The notes beneath the pieces were generated by a model. That model was not told the origin of the DNA and ran no database searches. It worked only from the letters and a program-made list of their open reading frames with translations. A program made the translations under genes and the position numbers. A stretch of 64,000 nt of DNA from an uncultured Prevotellaceae bacterium. GTDB lineage: Bacteria; Bacteroidota; Bacteroidia; Bacteroidales; Bacteroidaceae. The stretch spans positions 27,440-91,439 of the forward strand of contig CAMVPA010000006.1 in NCBI GenBank assembly GCA_947169245.1. The letters are read 5' to 3'. Numbering within the stretch: the stretch's first letter is position 1; each line of letters begins with the position of its first letter. Below, piece after piece: positions 15,985-25,141 of the stretch.

Positions 15985-18003
15985 ATGAAAAAAGGACTGG
16001 CCATCATACTCATGCTGATTGCACTTGCTGCAAAAGCACAGACACTGCACTTTCACCAGTTGACGGTGAAGGACGGTCTACCGCACAATAGCATTATCAC
16101 GCTGGCACAGGACGCCAAAGGCGACATCTGGGTGGCTACGCATGGTGGTCTGCTGAAATACGACGGTCGGCAGTTTTACAAATTACCTTTTGAAGAACTG
16201 CCCGACAAGCGCGTTGACCGCATTAACCGTACTCAGGACGGCACGATGTGGGTACAGTGCTTCGAACGTCACAAACTGGTGAGCCGTTACGACACGCAAT
16301 CACATCACTTTGTGACCTACAACGTCAGCGACCTCAGCGACTCCCTGCGGCAGCAGGTTGTACTACCTTTGAACCGCACGTTTGCCGACCCTCATTCATC
16401 ACGGGTGTGGACTATCGAGAAACGCCAGTTGTGGCAGATAGACACGCTACACTCAGACTCAAAGTTCGCCTATACAGAACAAACCGGACGAGAAGCCGGC
16501 TTGAAAGACGAAGTTTTCTACTCTATGGTCCTCGATGATGACGGCATACTCTGGGTTGGGTCTGCCAACAACGGGCTTTTCCATGCAGATACCCGCCAGA
16601 CCTATTACCACCGAATAGTATGCAAACCAGCCCCAACTGTACGTGCTACCTGTCTGGACAGCAAGGACAGACTTTGGATTGCTATCAGCGACCAGCAGTT
16701 GCTGATCAGAGACAAGGGCTCCAACGAAATTACACACATAGACTATCCCATGACAGACTCCGTTGAGGGACGCCGCATACGTGCAATCATCGAAGACAGC
16801 AAGAAACGGATATGGCTGGGAGCTCACGACGGTCTATATATAAAAGAGGTATCGGCAACAGCGTTCCGTCGCGTGACGTTAAGTACAAAACCTGTAGCAG
16901 TCTACAGCCTCTACAACGATAACGATAAACAGTTGTGGATTGGTACCAACTACGGACTCTACGGTCTGTCGCTGGAAGAGGAACAGCCGCAGGCACAGTT
17001 GGTGGACAGCACCGTCACCTCCATCAGCCATATCGCTACAGACAGGAAGGGGCTGTGGATGTCGACTGAGACGGGACTATACTTCAGGGCTGACGGAAAG
17101 ACGGCACAATGGAGCAAGAAGCCTACCCACGCTATCATCACCGATGCCAGAGGACAGACGTGGGCAGGAACTGATGACGGACTGGTGATGATAACAGGAC
17201 AGGGAGTGCAACCCGTCAGCACAGCTGCCGACGGACATACGGTGAAAGACCTGCTCTGCTGGCGTGACTTCCTATGGTGCAGCTATGAGCAGGGATTGTG
17301 TTGTGTGAACATCTACACGATGCAGTCCACTACCCTACACACGGAGCATAACGAATACTTGGACGGTTCGGCCTGTATCGACCTAACGACAGGCACCCTC
17401 TACTTTGGCGGTACAGAGGGTATTGACTGTTTCGCAGCCGACAGTCTGGAGGAGCATCTGCGCAACGGCCTGCCCCAACTGTGGCTGGAAGAAATCAGTG
17501 AAGAGTTAAAAGTGAAGAGCGAAGAATCCGGTTCGTCCAAATGGCCATTTGCCATCATACTGATTCTCTTTATCAGCGTAACACCCGCCTTCATCTATTT
17601 TTTAAGGAAGAAACATGAAAAGACTCCCACAGAAACGGAGCAACCGCTGCCGAAGGAGCCCATTCCCGCCGACGCGGCTACCCGTAGCCTTTCACCATTT
17701 ATCATGAAAGCGACAGCCATCGCCGAAGCCCACTTGGCCGACACTGACTTCACAGCCGAACAAATGGCACAGGAGCTGGCCATGAGCCGCACAAAACTCT
17801 TCATAATCATGAAGGACGAAACGGGCAAGGCGGTCATGGAGTTTGTGCGCGACATCCGTCTTGACCACGCCGCCCAGCTACTAAAAGATGACGTCCCAGT
17901 AGCCGACATCACCATAGCCTGCGGCTTCAGTGATCCCAGCAGCTTCCGCCGTGCTTTCGCAAAGAAATTCGGGGTCAATCCTTCACAGTATCGCAAGGGC
18001 TAA
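15985..18003 (+). CDS. Membrane-spanning propeller sensor with AraC DNA-binding domain
   Basis: A signal peptide or anchor (ends ALAAKAQ) is followed by a long periplasmic beta-propeller built of two-component-regulator repeats (GDIWVATHGGLLKYDG, DGILWVGSANNGLF, LWIGTNYGLYGL), about residues 25-490. One membrane helix (ILILFISVTPAFIYF) lies near 517-537. The C-terminal about 105 residues form an AraC-type helix-turn-helix ending SSFRRAFAKKFGVNPSQYRK. Classical hybrid two-component PUL regulators are about 1300 residues with Y_Y_Y, histidine kinase and receiver domains; all three are absent. It would have to signal by direct conformational coupling or be processed. It lies between the enzyme block and the SusCD block and probably controls one or both. 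Confidence 0.85.
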   Translation: MKKGLAIILMLIALAAKAQTLHFHQLTVKDGLPHNSIITLAQDAKGDIWVATHGGLLKYDGRQFYKLPFEELPDKRVDRINRTQDGTMWVQCFERHKLVSRYDTQSHHFVTYNVSDLSDSLRQQVVLPLNRTFADPHSSRVWTIEKRQLWQIDTLHSDSKFAYTEQTGREAGLKDEVFYSMVLDDDGILWVGSANNGLFHADTRQTYYHRIVCKPAPTVRATCLDSKDRLWIAISDQQLLIRDKGSNEITHIDYPMTDSVEGRRIRAIIEDSKKRIWLGAHDGLYIKEVSATAFRRVTLSTKPVAVYSLYNDNDKQLWIGTNYGLYGLSLEEEQPQAQLVDSTVTSISHIATDRKGLWMSTETGLYFRADGKTAQWSKKPTHAIITDARGQTWAGTDDGLVMITGQGVQPVSTAADGHTVKDLLCWRDFLWCSYEQGLCCVNIYTMQSTTLHTEHNEYLDGSACIDLTTGTLYFGGTEGIDCFAADSLEEHLRNGLPQLWLEEISEELKVKSEESGSSKWPFAIILILFISVTPAFIYFLRKKHEKTPTETEQPLPKEPIPADAATRSLSPFIMKATAIAEAHLADTDFTAEQMAQELAMSRTKLFIIMKDETGKAVMEFVRDIRLDHAAQLLKDDVPVADITIACGFSDPSSFRRAFAKKFGVNPSQYRKG

Positions 18004-18025
18004 GTACGCTGGCCATGATATAGAT

Positions 18026-18066
18026 TAAAAGGAGATAAAGGGCGTGAAGTCCTTTATCTCCTTTTA
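18026..18066. terminator. Bidirectional terminator between regulator and SusD
   Basis: A perfect 16-bp stem, TAAAAGGAGATAAAGG (18026-18041) with its complement at 18051-18066, has a 9-base loop and A/T runs at both ends. It sits between two converging genes. Confidence 0.85.
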
Positions 18067-18087
18067 GCATGCGGTCATCATGCCGTA

Positions 18088-19995
18088 TTACTTGAACGGC
18101 AGATACCAGTTATTCTTGTCGGAAAGATCCTTGACGGCGTTCTTGTAAGCCAGCTTACGGGCCAGCCACAAGCCACCACAGTTGGCACCATAGAGGGCAT
18201 CGCTGTTCTTATGGGTGGCCATACGCTTCAGATCGAACCAGCGGTTGCCCTCAAAGGCAGTCTCTAAGGCCAACTCATCGCAGATCAAGTCCTCGACGGC
18301 ATTGATAGTGTCGGCCTTGGCGGTGCCGACAGCAAAACCTTCGGCAGCCAGCTCAGCCAGTTTCAGGCCCACCATGCGGTCGTACTGATAGGGCGACTTA
18401 CCGGCATGGTAGGTCTGACCACCAGTCAGAGAACCGCCCGAGAAGTCGCTGGCAGCCTTGCCGGCGCCATGGTTATGGATGCCGTAGGCGCTGCCCTTGG
18501 GGAAGCGTTCACGGTTCTCCTCGGAAAGCAGCGGATAGGTGGTCTGCAGCTTCTGGCGCGACTCTTCGGTGATATAGGTCATGTAGTATGTGCCGTCGCC
18601 GTAGCGGTTGAGGACATTCTCGCTGATGCCGTCCTTCAGGATGGCGAAGGCCACATCGGGCATACCCAGACGGTTGAAGGCCTCGGCCAGACGGAGCCAG
18701 ATGGTGCTGTAGCGATAGAGCACGATGTTGGCATACTTATACTTGTCAATCCATTGCAGTACGGAGTCGCCGTCCTGCTCCAGATGGGTGATACTGCGCA
18801 GACGCATGTCACCGGCATAAGCAATACGTACGCTGTCGTACATATCGGTCTGGTTGGTATGATGAGCGTAGTAATAATACTCCGTCGAGTCTGACAGAGT
18901 GTTATAGGCATCGGAAGGCAGGAGCTGAATCTCATCCACATAGGGAGCACCGCTACGCTGCTTCTCCTCCGGCGTAGCGTAGTAGTCGAAACCGAAGTAG
19001 AGAGGCAGACTGGTTGTCTTGCCATTCTGTGACGTTGATGCCATAGGGATATAGCTGATGATGTCGTCCATCGAATTGCGGGCGAAGATGGAACTCCACG
19101 CCGTCGAAGTGACGGTAGCACTGATCTGACTACGGTCTGGCAGGCTGTTGTCCTGGTCATCACGGCCCTGACCAATGCTCTTAGAAGCCATCGGCGCCAG
19201 GAAGGCGCTACTAATGTCAGACGAACCAGCCACCTTGGTGAGGTAGGTGATGAAATGACGGGCAGCGCCATCGTAGTTGGCCGTCTCTAAATACATGTCG
19301 CCCAACACCACGTCGACAGGGATGAAGCAGAGGCTCGGCTTGAACTGCTTAGCCGTCGACTCCCAGTTGGGTGAGCCGATGCCCACCTGACTGGAGGGAT
19401 AGCCCAGCGTAGGTACCTTCGAGCCGGTGTACTGCTCGAGGTCAGGGGCCAGCTGACCGACAATCTCCGTCAGCGTCAGCTCGGGATAGCCGGCGTCGAT
19501 CTGCGAAATCTGCGTCAAAGGCTCCGTGAAGAACGGCACGCGCTCGTAGTTACGTCCCAACTGCAAGTAAGCCCAGGCGCGGATGGCCTTGGCGGCCACA
19601 TACTTGTCGATGATGACATTGGTAGAGCCATTGTAGAGGTTGGTGTCGCAGTGGGCGATGTAGTAGTTGCAGTTGTTGATGACACGGTAGTAGACGTAGG
19701 CCGAGTCGTACTTGTTGGCCGTGGTAGCCGAGAAATCGGCCAACTGACGGAGGTTGTTGTCAGTATAATAGGTGGTCTTCACGAGGTCACCACGCATCTC
19801 ACCCTGCATCACGTACTGGTCGGCCAGCTCCTGCATGGCCTGCAGGATGCCATAGGCATAGAACACGGAGTCGGTCTTCTCGCCAATCGTTGGGTCAATG
19901 TTCTGACGTGTACTCTCCGTCTCGAGCATATCGGAGCAAGACACCAAGCCACAAATTACGCAGATTGCACATATAAAACCATATAACTTTTTCAT
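18088..19995 (-). CDS. SusD/RagB family outer-membrane lipoprotein
   Basis: The ATG at 19995 gives MKKLYGFICAICVICG with lipobox LVSC near residue 18; two further ATGs lie just upstream. The TPR-type helical SusD fold is seen in AIRAWAYLQLGRNYERVPFF and in the C-terminal LICDELALETAFEGNRWFDL block, which is the RagB/SusD hallmark (E..FEG.RW.DL). SusD proteins sit on the outer surface as the lid of the partner SusC channel and bind oligosaccharides. This one follows its SusC gene by 6-15 bases and is the last gene of the seven-gene SusCD/FAS1 block. Confidence 0.92.
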   Translation of the reverse strand: MKKLYGFICAICVICGLVSCSDMLETESTRQNIDPTIGEKTDSVFYAYGILQAMQELADQYVMQGEMRGDLVKTTYYTDNNLRQLADFSATTANKYDSAYVYYRVINNCNYYIAHCDTNLYNGSTNVIIDKYVAAKAIRAWAYLQLGRNYERVPFFTEPLTQISQIDAGYPELTLTEIVGQLAPDLEQYTGSKVPTLGYPSSQVGIGSPNWESTAKQFKPSLCFIPVDVVLGDMYLETANYDGAARHFITYLTKVAGSSDISSAFLAPMASKSIGQGRDDQDNSLPDRSQISATVTSTAWSSIFARNSMDDIISYIPMASTSQNGKTTSLPLYFGFDYYATPEEKQRSGAPYVDEIQLLPSDAYNTLSDSTEYYYYAHHTNQTDMYDSVRIAYAGDMRLRSITHLEQDGDSVLQWIDKYKYANIVLYRYSTIWLRLAEAFNRLGMPDVAFAILKDGISENVLNRYGDGTYYMTYITEESRQKLQTTYPLLSEENRERFPKGSAYGIHNHGAGKAASDFSGGSLTGGQTYHAGKSPYQYDRMVGLKLAELAAEGFAVGTAKADTINAVEDLICDELALETAFEGNRWFDLKRMATHKNSDALYGANCGGLWLARKLAYKNAVKDLSDKNNWYLPFK

Positions 19996-20010
19996 AATCA
20001 TCATATTCTT

Positions 20011-23000
20011 TTAGAGGTTAATCTTGATGCCAGCAAGGAACGCACGGCTCTGGGCGATATTGCCGCAGTCGATACCCTGATAGAGCACACCGCTACCGAT
20101 AGAGAATTCGGGGTCGCTACCCAGATAGCGCGAGAAGGTCAGCAGGTTCTGAGCCTCTGCCCATACGGAGAGACCCTGCAGCCACTCCGTCCAAGAGTTG
20201 GGCACCGGGATGTTATAGCTCAGATGCACGGTCTTCAGACGCAGATAGGAGCCGTCCTCAATCCAGCGGTCGCTAAAGCGGTTGTTACCCATGGGGTCGC
20301 CATAGACGGCCTTGGGGAGCTCGGCCTGCTGTCCCTCGTAGCGCCAGCGTCCCGTCTCTGCCACCTGCTGGTTGTGGAGGGTGCTGCCGCTGTTGAGTAT
20401 CGAACGCTGATAGTTGTACACGTCGTTGCCCAGCGAGTAGTTGAAGCCCAACGAGAGGGTCAGGTTCTTCCAACTGACGTTGGCAAAGATATTACCGTAG
20501 ATGTCGGGATTGGGGTCGCCGATGACGGTCTTGTCGCTCTCGGTAATCTTGCCGTCGCCGTCAAGGTCGAGGAAATGGACGTCGCCCGCCACGAAGTTGT
20601 GGGCATTACCAGCATTGTCCTCCATATAGAGATAGGTACCGTTGCCGGCAGCCTTCGCCTCGGCATCGTCGGCAAAGACACCCAGGGTCTTATAGCCATA
20701 GAACAGTGCCACGGGGTTATTCTCCGATGTGAGGATGTTGTTGTCGCCATAGATAGAAGAGGTATAGCTACCGTCGGGCAGTGTCTTCACCTTATTCTTA
20801 TAGTGGCCTACCGAAGCGCCCACCTCGACGTTCCAGTCCTTGCAGACAACAGGCTTGAAGGTGACCGTGGTCTCGAAGCCCTGGTTCTGCAGTTCGCCGC
20901 CGTTGCTCCAATAGCGGTTGATACCACCGATGGGGTTGGAGAAGGCTTTCAGCGTCAGCAGGTTGTCGGTATTGTGGATGAAATAGTCGAACTTAACTCC
21001 CAGACGGTTGTTGAGCAGGTAGCTCTCCAGTCCGAGGTTCATCTTCTTGGTCGACTCCCACTGAATCTTGTCGTTACCGACATTCGTCAGCTGGGTACCG
21101 ATGGCCGTCGCATTATAGCGGACGGTGGTGTAGCTGGTGCGGGCGGCGTAGTTGGAGATGCCGTCGTTGCCGCTGATGTCGAAGCCGGCATTCACACGCA
21201 GGTAATTGATGGCGGCACGCTTCGGGAACCACGACTCGTTGGTCAGCACCCAGCCTAACTGCAGACTGGGGAAGAGGGCCCACTGCGTACCGAAGAGCTT
21301 CAGACCGTCGGCATTGGCACCGAAACGGCTGTTGGCCTCAGCCAGCAGCGACACGGTGGCGAAGTAGCGGTTCATGTAGTTATAGTCCACGTTGCCATAC
21401 CACTGAATCTGTGTCCACTCGTCGTTGGCACCCTGGATGTTGCGGAAGCCCGACCAGCCCACCGACGGGTTCTTGTCGCTCGTCTCACCAGTGGCCTGCA
21501 CGCTGACATCGTTGCTGTCGAAGGTGAAGGCGTTGTAACGGGCACCGGCAAAGGCTGCCAGACCGTGCTTGCCATACTGGTGAGCCCAGTCGAGCTGCAG
21601 CTTGCCGACGAAGTTATTCTCCTTCGAGAACATCGACTGCGCCTTGGCATAGACACGGCCCACACCGGCAATATTGAAGGAGGGCACACCGGTATAGGGA
21701 CGGAAATAGCGCTGAGCGTTACGGTCGAGCGTGTAGCTGAACAAGCCCGTCAGCTTCAGGTCCTCCGTCAACGTGTATACCGGCTCCACATGGACGTTGA
21801 AATAGGTGTTCTCAGCACGGTTCTTGTTGTTGCCCTCACCATACTCGAGGATAGCCAGAGGGTTGGCCAGCGAGTAGGCGTTGCTCAGCTGTGAGAAGAT
21901 GTCGTCATAGCCCGAGAGCAGCGAGGAATAACCGCCGGCACCGTTGTTCAGCAGCTTATTGTACTGATAGGGCGACACCAGCGGCGACTTCAGCAGTGCC
22001 AGAGCCGTCGGCGACACGACAGTGCCGGCTCCAAAGTCCTGAGGCATGCCGTTGTCGAACACATCGCTTGAGGTACGTGCGATAGAGATGTCGAACTTCG
22101 TATCAAGATTGTAGAGGATATTGATGTCAGTATTGAAACGGACGTTCATACGACTGAAGCCATTCTTCTCAGCAGCATAGTTGGCATCGACGTAGCCTAC
22201 CGACAGGTTATACATACCCACATCGTCGCCACCCTGGACATTGATGCTGTAGTTCTGAGTCATGGCACTGTTGTAGACCTCCTTCGTCCAGTCCGAGTTG
22301 TTGTGGTACATGTGGTAATAGTAGCCGTTAGGATCATCGTTGAGGAAGTTGAAGGTCAGCTTCTTGTCGGTGATACCGTCAACCGTACCCAACAGCTCGG
22401 TGGCATAGTTACGGTACTGTGTGGCATTCATCATCGTGGGCAGCTGGGGCACCAGCGTCACACCGGCCGAGATATTGGCATCGATACGCGTGGCCATCGA
22501 ACGGCCACGCTTGGTCTCGATGAGCACCACGCCATTGGCACCACGGGCACCATAGAGGGCGGTGGCATTCTTCAGCACCGTCACCTTCTCAATATCGTCG
22601 GGCGCAATGTTGGCCAGCATGTTGTTATACTGTCCGGCATGCAGCGAGTACCTGTCGCGCTGCATGTCCTGTTCGATGCCGTCGACAACGATGAGCGGCT
22701 GGGCATCGGAGGTGATGCTGTTCAGACCACGAATGAACATCGAGGCGCCACCGTCGAGGGCTGCAGAGCGCATCACACTACGCATATCGGCGCCGAGTTT
22801 CGACGTGATCTCATTGTCGACCGTCACACCGAAACGGTTGATTTCGGCCTCTCCCTTGGCGGTATAGGATGTCACCTTGCCGTACATCGGCTGGAACTTG
22901 TCGGCCAGCATGCCGATGGCAATCTGCTGGGTAGAGTCGCCGGCAATGACGGGCACCTGCAGCGAGGCATAGCCCTGAGAGTGGACATACAACGACGTGA

Positions 23001-23328
23001 CGAACTCAGGCACACGGATGGCAAAGCGTCCGTCGGCCTCGGTCATGGCCGTATAACGGATATGCCCCAGAGCCTGCAGCTGGATACCAGCCAAGGGCTG
23101 GCCCGTAGCCTGGTCGGTGACAACGCCACGAAGCGTCACTAACGGATAGTTTTCCTTGACAGCCTTACGCTGGGGCTGCTTGATGGCGGTTTCCACTTCC
23201 TCTTCCTCTTCTTCATCCTCTACCTGAGCCGCTGCGGGGAGGGCGCAGATGCAGGATGCCAGTGCGCAGAACAGCAGTCGCCGACTGGCTGTCTGCCAAA
23301 GATTAAATATGGTGGTCTTCATCTTCAT
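20011..23328 (-). CDS. SusC/RagA family TonB-linked outer-membrane transporter
   Basis: The signal peptide ends ALPAAAQ and is followed by an unusual acidic run (VEDEEEEEEVETAI) before a carboxypeptidase regulatory-like domain (TLRGVVTDQATGQPLAGIQL). The plug is clear (SMFIRGLNSITSDAQPLIVV, then LYGARGANGVVLIETKRG), and a 22-strand beta-barrel ends AFLAGIKINL. SusC proteins import glycans of oligosaccharide size with energy from TonB. It overlaps the stop of the upstream FAS1 gene by 4 bases (ATGA), so translation is probably coupled. It is paired with the 635-aa SusD downstream. Confidence 0.93.
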   Translation of the reverse strand: MKMKTTIFNLWQTASRRLLFCALASCICALPAAAQVEDEEEEEEVETAIKQPQRKAVKENYPLVTLRGVVTDQATGQPLAGIQLQALGHIRYTAMTEADGRFAIRVPEFVTSLYVHSQGYASLQVPVIAGDSTQQIAIGMLADKFQPMYGKVTSYTAKGEAEINRFGVTVDNEITSKLGADMRSVMRSAALDGGASMFIRGLNSITSDAQPLIVVDGIEQDMQRDRYSLHAGQYNNMLANIAPDDIEKVTVLKNATALYGARGANGVVLIETKRGRSMATRIDANISAGVTLVPQLPTMMNATQYRNYATELLGTVDGITDKKLTFNFLNDDPNGYYYHMYHNNSDWTKEVYNSAMTQNYSINVQGGDDVGMYNLSVGYVDANYAAEKNGFSRMNVRFNTDINILYNLDTKFDISIARTSSDVFDNGMPQDFGAGTVVSPTALALLKSPLVSPYQYNKLLNNGAGGYSSLLSGYDDIFSQLSNAYSLANPLAILEYGEGNNKNRAENTYFNVHVEPVYTLTEDLKLTGLFSYTLDRNAQRYFRPYTGVPSFNIAGVGRVYAKAQSMFSKENNFVGKLQLDWAHQYGKHGLAAFAGARYNAFTFDSNDVSVQATGETSDKNPSVGWSGFRNIQGANDEWTQIQWYGNVDYNYMNRYFATVSLLAEANSRFGANADGLKLFGTQWALFPSLQLGWVLTNESWFPKRAAINYLRVNAGFDISGNDGISNYAARTSYTTVRYNATAIGTQLTNVGNDKIQWESTKKMNLGLESYLLNNRLGVKFDYFIHNTDNLLTLKAFSNPIGGINRYWSNGGELQNQGFETTVTFKPVVCKDWNVEVGASVGHYKNKVKTLPDGSYTSSIYGDNNILTSENNPVALFYGYKTLGVFADDAEAKAAGNGTYLYMEDNAGNAHNFVAGDVHFLDLDGDGKITESDKTVIGDPNPDIYGNIFANVSWKNLTLSLGFNYSLGNDVYNYQRSILNSGSTLHNQQVAETGRWRYEGQQAELPKAVYGDPMGNNRFSDRWIEDGSYLRLKTVHLSYNIPVPNSWTEWLQGLSVWAEAQNLLTFSRYLGSDPEFSIGSGVLYQGIDCGNIAQSRAFLAGIKINL

Positions 23329-25112
23329 TTGTTTTTTGCTTCAAATTCTTCCAGTTCCACGGGGCGCAGCAGGATGGCTGCAATACGGATGTCTCGGGAG
23401 TAGGTCTCTAACTGTGTCTTGTTGAACACGTTGATGGGTGACGAGATGCGGATGCTGGGATAATAGTCCTCACCCAGTCCCCGGTAGTTCACGGGGAAGG
23501 TGAACCGGCCAATGAATATGGTGTCGGTCTTCGTCGGGTCGTTCAGGAATGCCGTCGAGGCATCGACCTTGGTGGCCAACTTCGGTAGCGGGCCGCCAGT
23601 CAGCAGGCTGTCAGCGTAAGCCTTGTTGAAGTTATACACCTGTGTGGCTCCCTTGGCATCACAGTAGTTCAGCTGGTAGTTCAGCCAGTTGGGGCGCGAG
23701 TCGCCAGCGATGCTGGGACGTGCCGACGGCATATAGACCACATAGAAGTTGTAGGTGGTCGACATGACGTTGGGAAGCTTGATGAACATGACGGGTAATG
23801 TGCGGTCGCCTCCGGGCGAAACCCATCCGTAGCGATACTCCGTCAGTGTCGTCTCGGGGCCGAAGATACCCGTAAGATAGGAACCGTTGGCACCAACCAC
23901 CGTCTTAACAGTCATCTGAGCAGCGTCAGGGAAGAGTTTTGCCATATATCTGATGGGTTCGAACACCAGCTCCGGGCAATAGGTCTCCCAAGGATAGAAA
24001 GCCAGACTATCCATCAGTCTGACATAGCCGTTACTGGCCTCGATGGGCTCGCCGATGGTGGGAGCCAGAAGTTCACGGGGGTTAGAGAACTTGTGGCGCG
24101 TCGTCGAGCGCAGGGTGTCAGTGTACTCGCCTGCGTTGACAAGCCACTTGTTGTAAGCGTCGTTGTTACTGTAGACGAGGTTGTTCATAATCGTGCGGCG
24201 AACCAGCGAGTCGTTCATGTAGGCGGCGTCGATGGCCGGTGCTGTCTTGACATTCGTTGCCGAAGCACTCTCGTAGTTCTCGACATCGTGCATCTTCGTA
24301 CCCGAGATGAAGTTGTAATAGGGCTTTACCCGGTTATACATCTCCGTGAACGCCTTGTCGGTAGGCATCAGGAACGTGTACGAGCTGTCCTCGTTGGCAA
24401 TACGCGCATTCAACTGCGACAGCATCGAGTTGTCGGTGACCATCACCGAGTCAATGTAGGTCTGTATACCGTTGATCATCGGGCCCTTGACACTTGCGTT
24501 AGGATCCAGCTCGGTCGTTTCATAGCGCATGAAGTGCTCGCGCAGTTGGTCGATGCCCTCGCCCGACTTGATGTACTCGTACAGGTTGGGATAGAACTTG
24601 GCAGCACCGTTCATGAGGTGCATCAGACCATTGGTGCTGGGCACGTTGGCCTCACTGACAGGCAGCTCGCCAAACGTATAGCTACCATCGCCAGCAAAGG
24701 TAAACGACTTGTTGTTTAGCATGTGAATGCGTTCGTCGACCTTGCCGGTAGCCGCATGGCTGTATTCGGCAATGTGACCCTTGACAAACTGTGTGAGCAG
24801 ATCCTCACTGCTCAGGCCCTGATAGTCCGACGGGCTGAAAGAGCCGTTGACCGGAGCCCAGACCGTCAGCGAACGGGGCGTGTTGAGCACGGCGTCGAAG
24901 CCCGACTTCTGGACGAGTGCCGCAAAGTCGGTGAGCTGCGGGTTCTGCGAAATGTTCTCCCACAGCGTCTGGCTGGCCGCGCTGTTCTGCTCAGCAGGCA
25001 CCTCGTTATAGTCGCTGAAATCGGTGCATGATGCCAAGGCGATGGCTGTGGCGACACCGCAGCACAGAGAACACGCCTTCATCATCTTACCTATATTAAT
25101 ATATGTCTTCAT
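23325..25112 (-). CDS. FAS1 (fasciclin) domain lipoprotein, 595 aa
   Basis: The ATG at 25112 gives a lipoprotein signal (lipobox ALASC); an ATG at 25124 adds MRND from a repeat sequence and is less likely. Residues about 35-180 form a FAS1 domain (SQTLWENISQNPQLTDFAAL, TVWAPVNGSFSP, HMLNNKSFTFAGDGSYTFGE, NGLMHLMN). A second FAS1-like region follows (SSYTFLMPTDKAFTEMYNRV). The C-terminal part is a beta-rich domain of unknown type. FAS1 domains mediate adhesion to proteins or glycans. Here, in a SusC operon, it stands where SGBP-type binding lipoproteins normally lie, so a glycan-binding or cell-wall-binding role is inferred. Confidence 0.85.
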   Translation of the reverse strand: MKTYINIGKMMKACSLCCGVATAIALASCTDFSDYNEVPAEQNSAASQTLWENISQNPQLTDFAALVQKSGFDAVLNTPRSLTVWAPVNGSFSPSDYQGLSSEDLLTQFVKGHIAEYSHAATGKVDERIHMLNNKSFTFAGDGSYTFGELPVSEANVPSTNGLMHLMNGAAKFYPNLYEYIKSGEGIDQLREHFMRYETTELDPNASVKGPMINGIQTYIDSVMVTDNSMLSQLNARIANEDSSYTFLMPTDKAFTEMYNRVKPYYNFISGTKMHDVENYESASATNVKTAPAIDAAYMNDSLVRRTIMNNLVYSNNDAYNKWLVNAGEYTDTLRSTTRHKFSNPRELLAPTIGEPIEASNGYVRLMDSLAFYPWETYCPELVFEPIRYMAKLFPDAAQMTVKTVVGANGSYLTGIFGPETTLTEYRYGWVSPGGDRTLPVMFIKLPNVMSTTYNFYVVYMPSARPSIAGDSRPNWLNYQLNYCDAKGATQVYNFNKAYADSLLTGGPLPKLATKVDASTAFLNDPTKTDTIFIGRFTFPVNYRGLGEDYYPSIRISSPINVFNKTQLETYSRDIRIAAILLRPVELEEFEAKNK

Positions 25113-25141
25113 ATCATTTCTCATTACTCATTTCTCATTTC

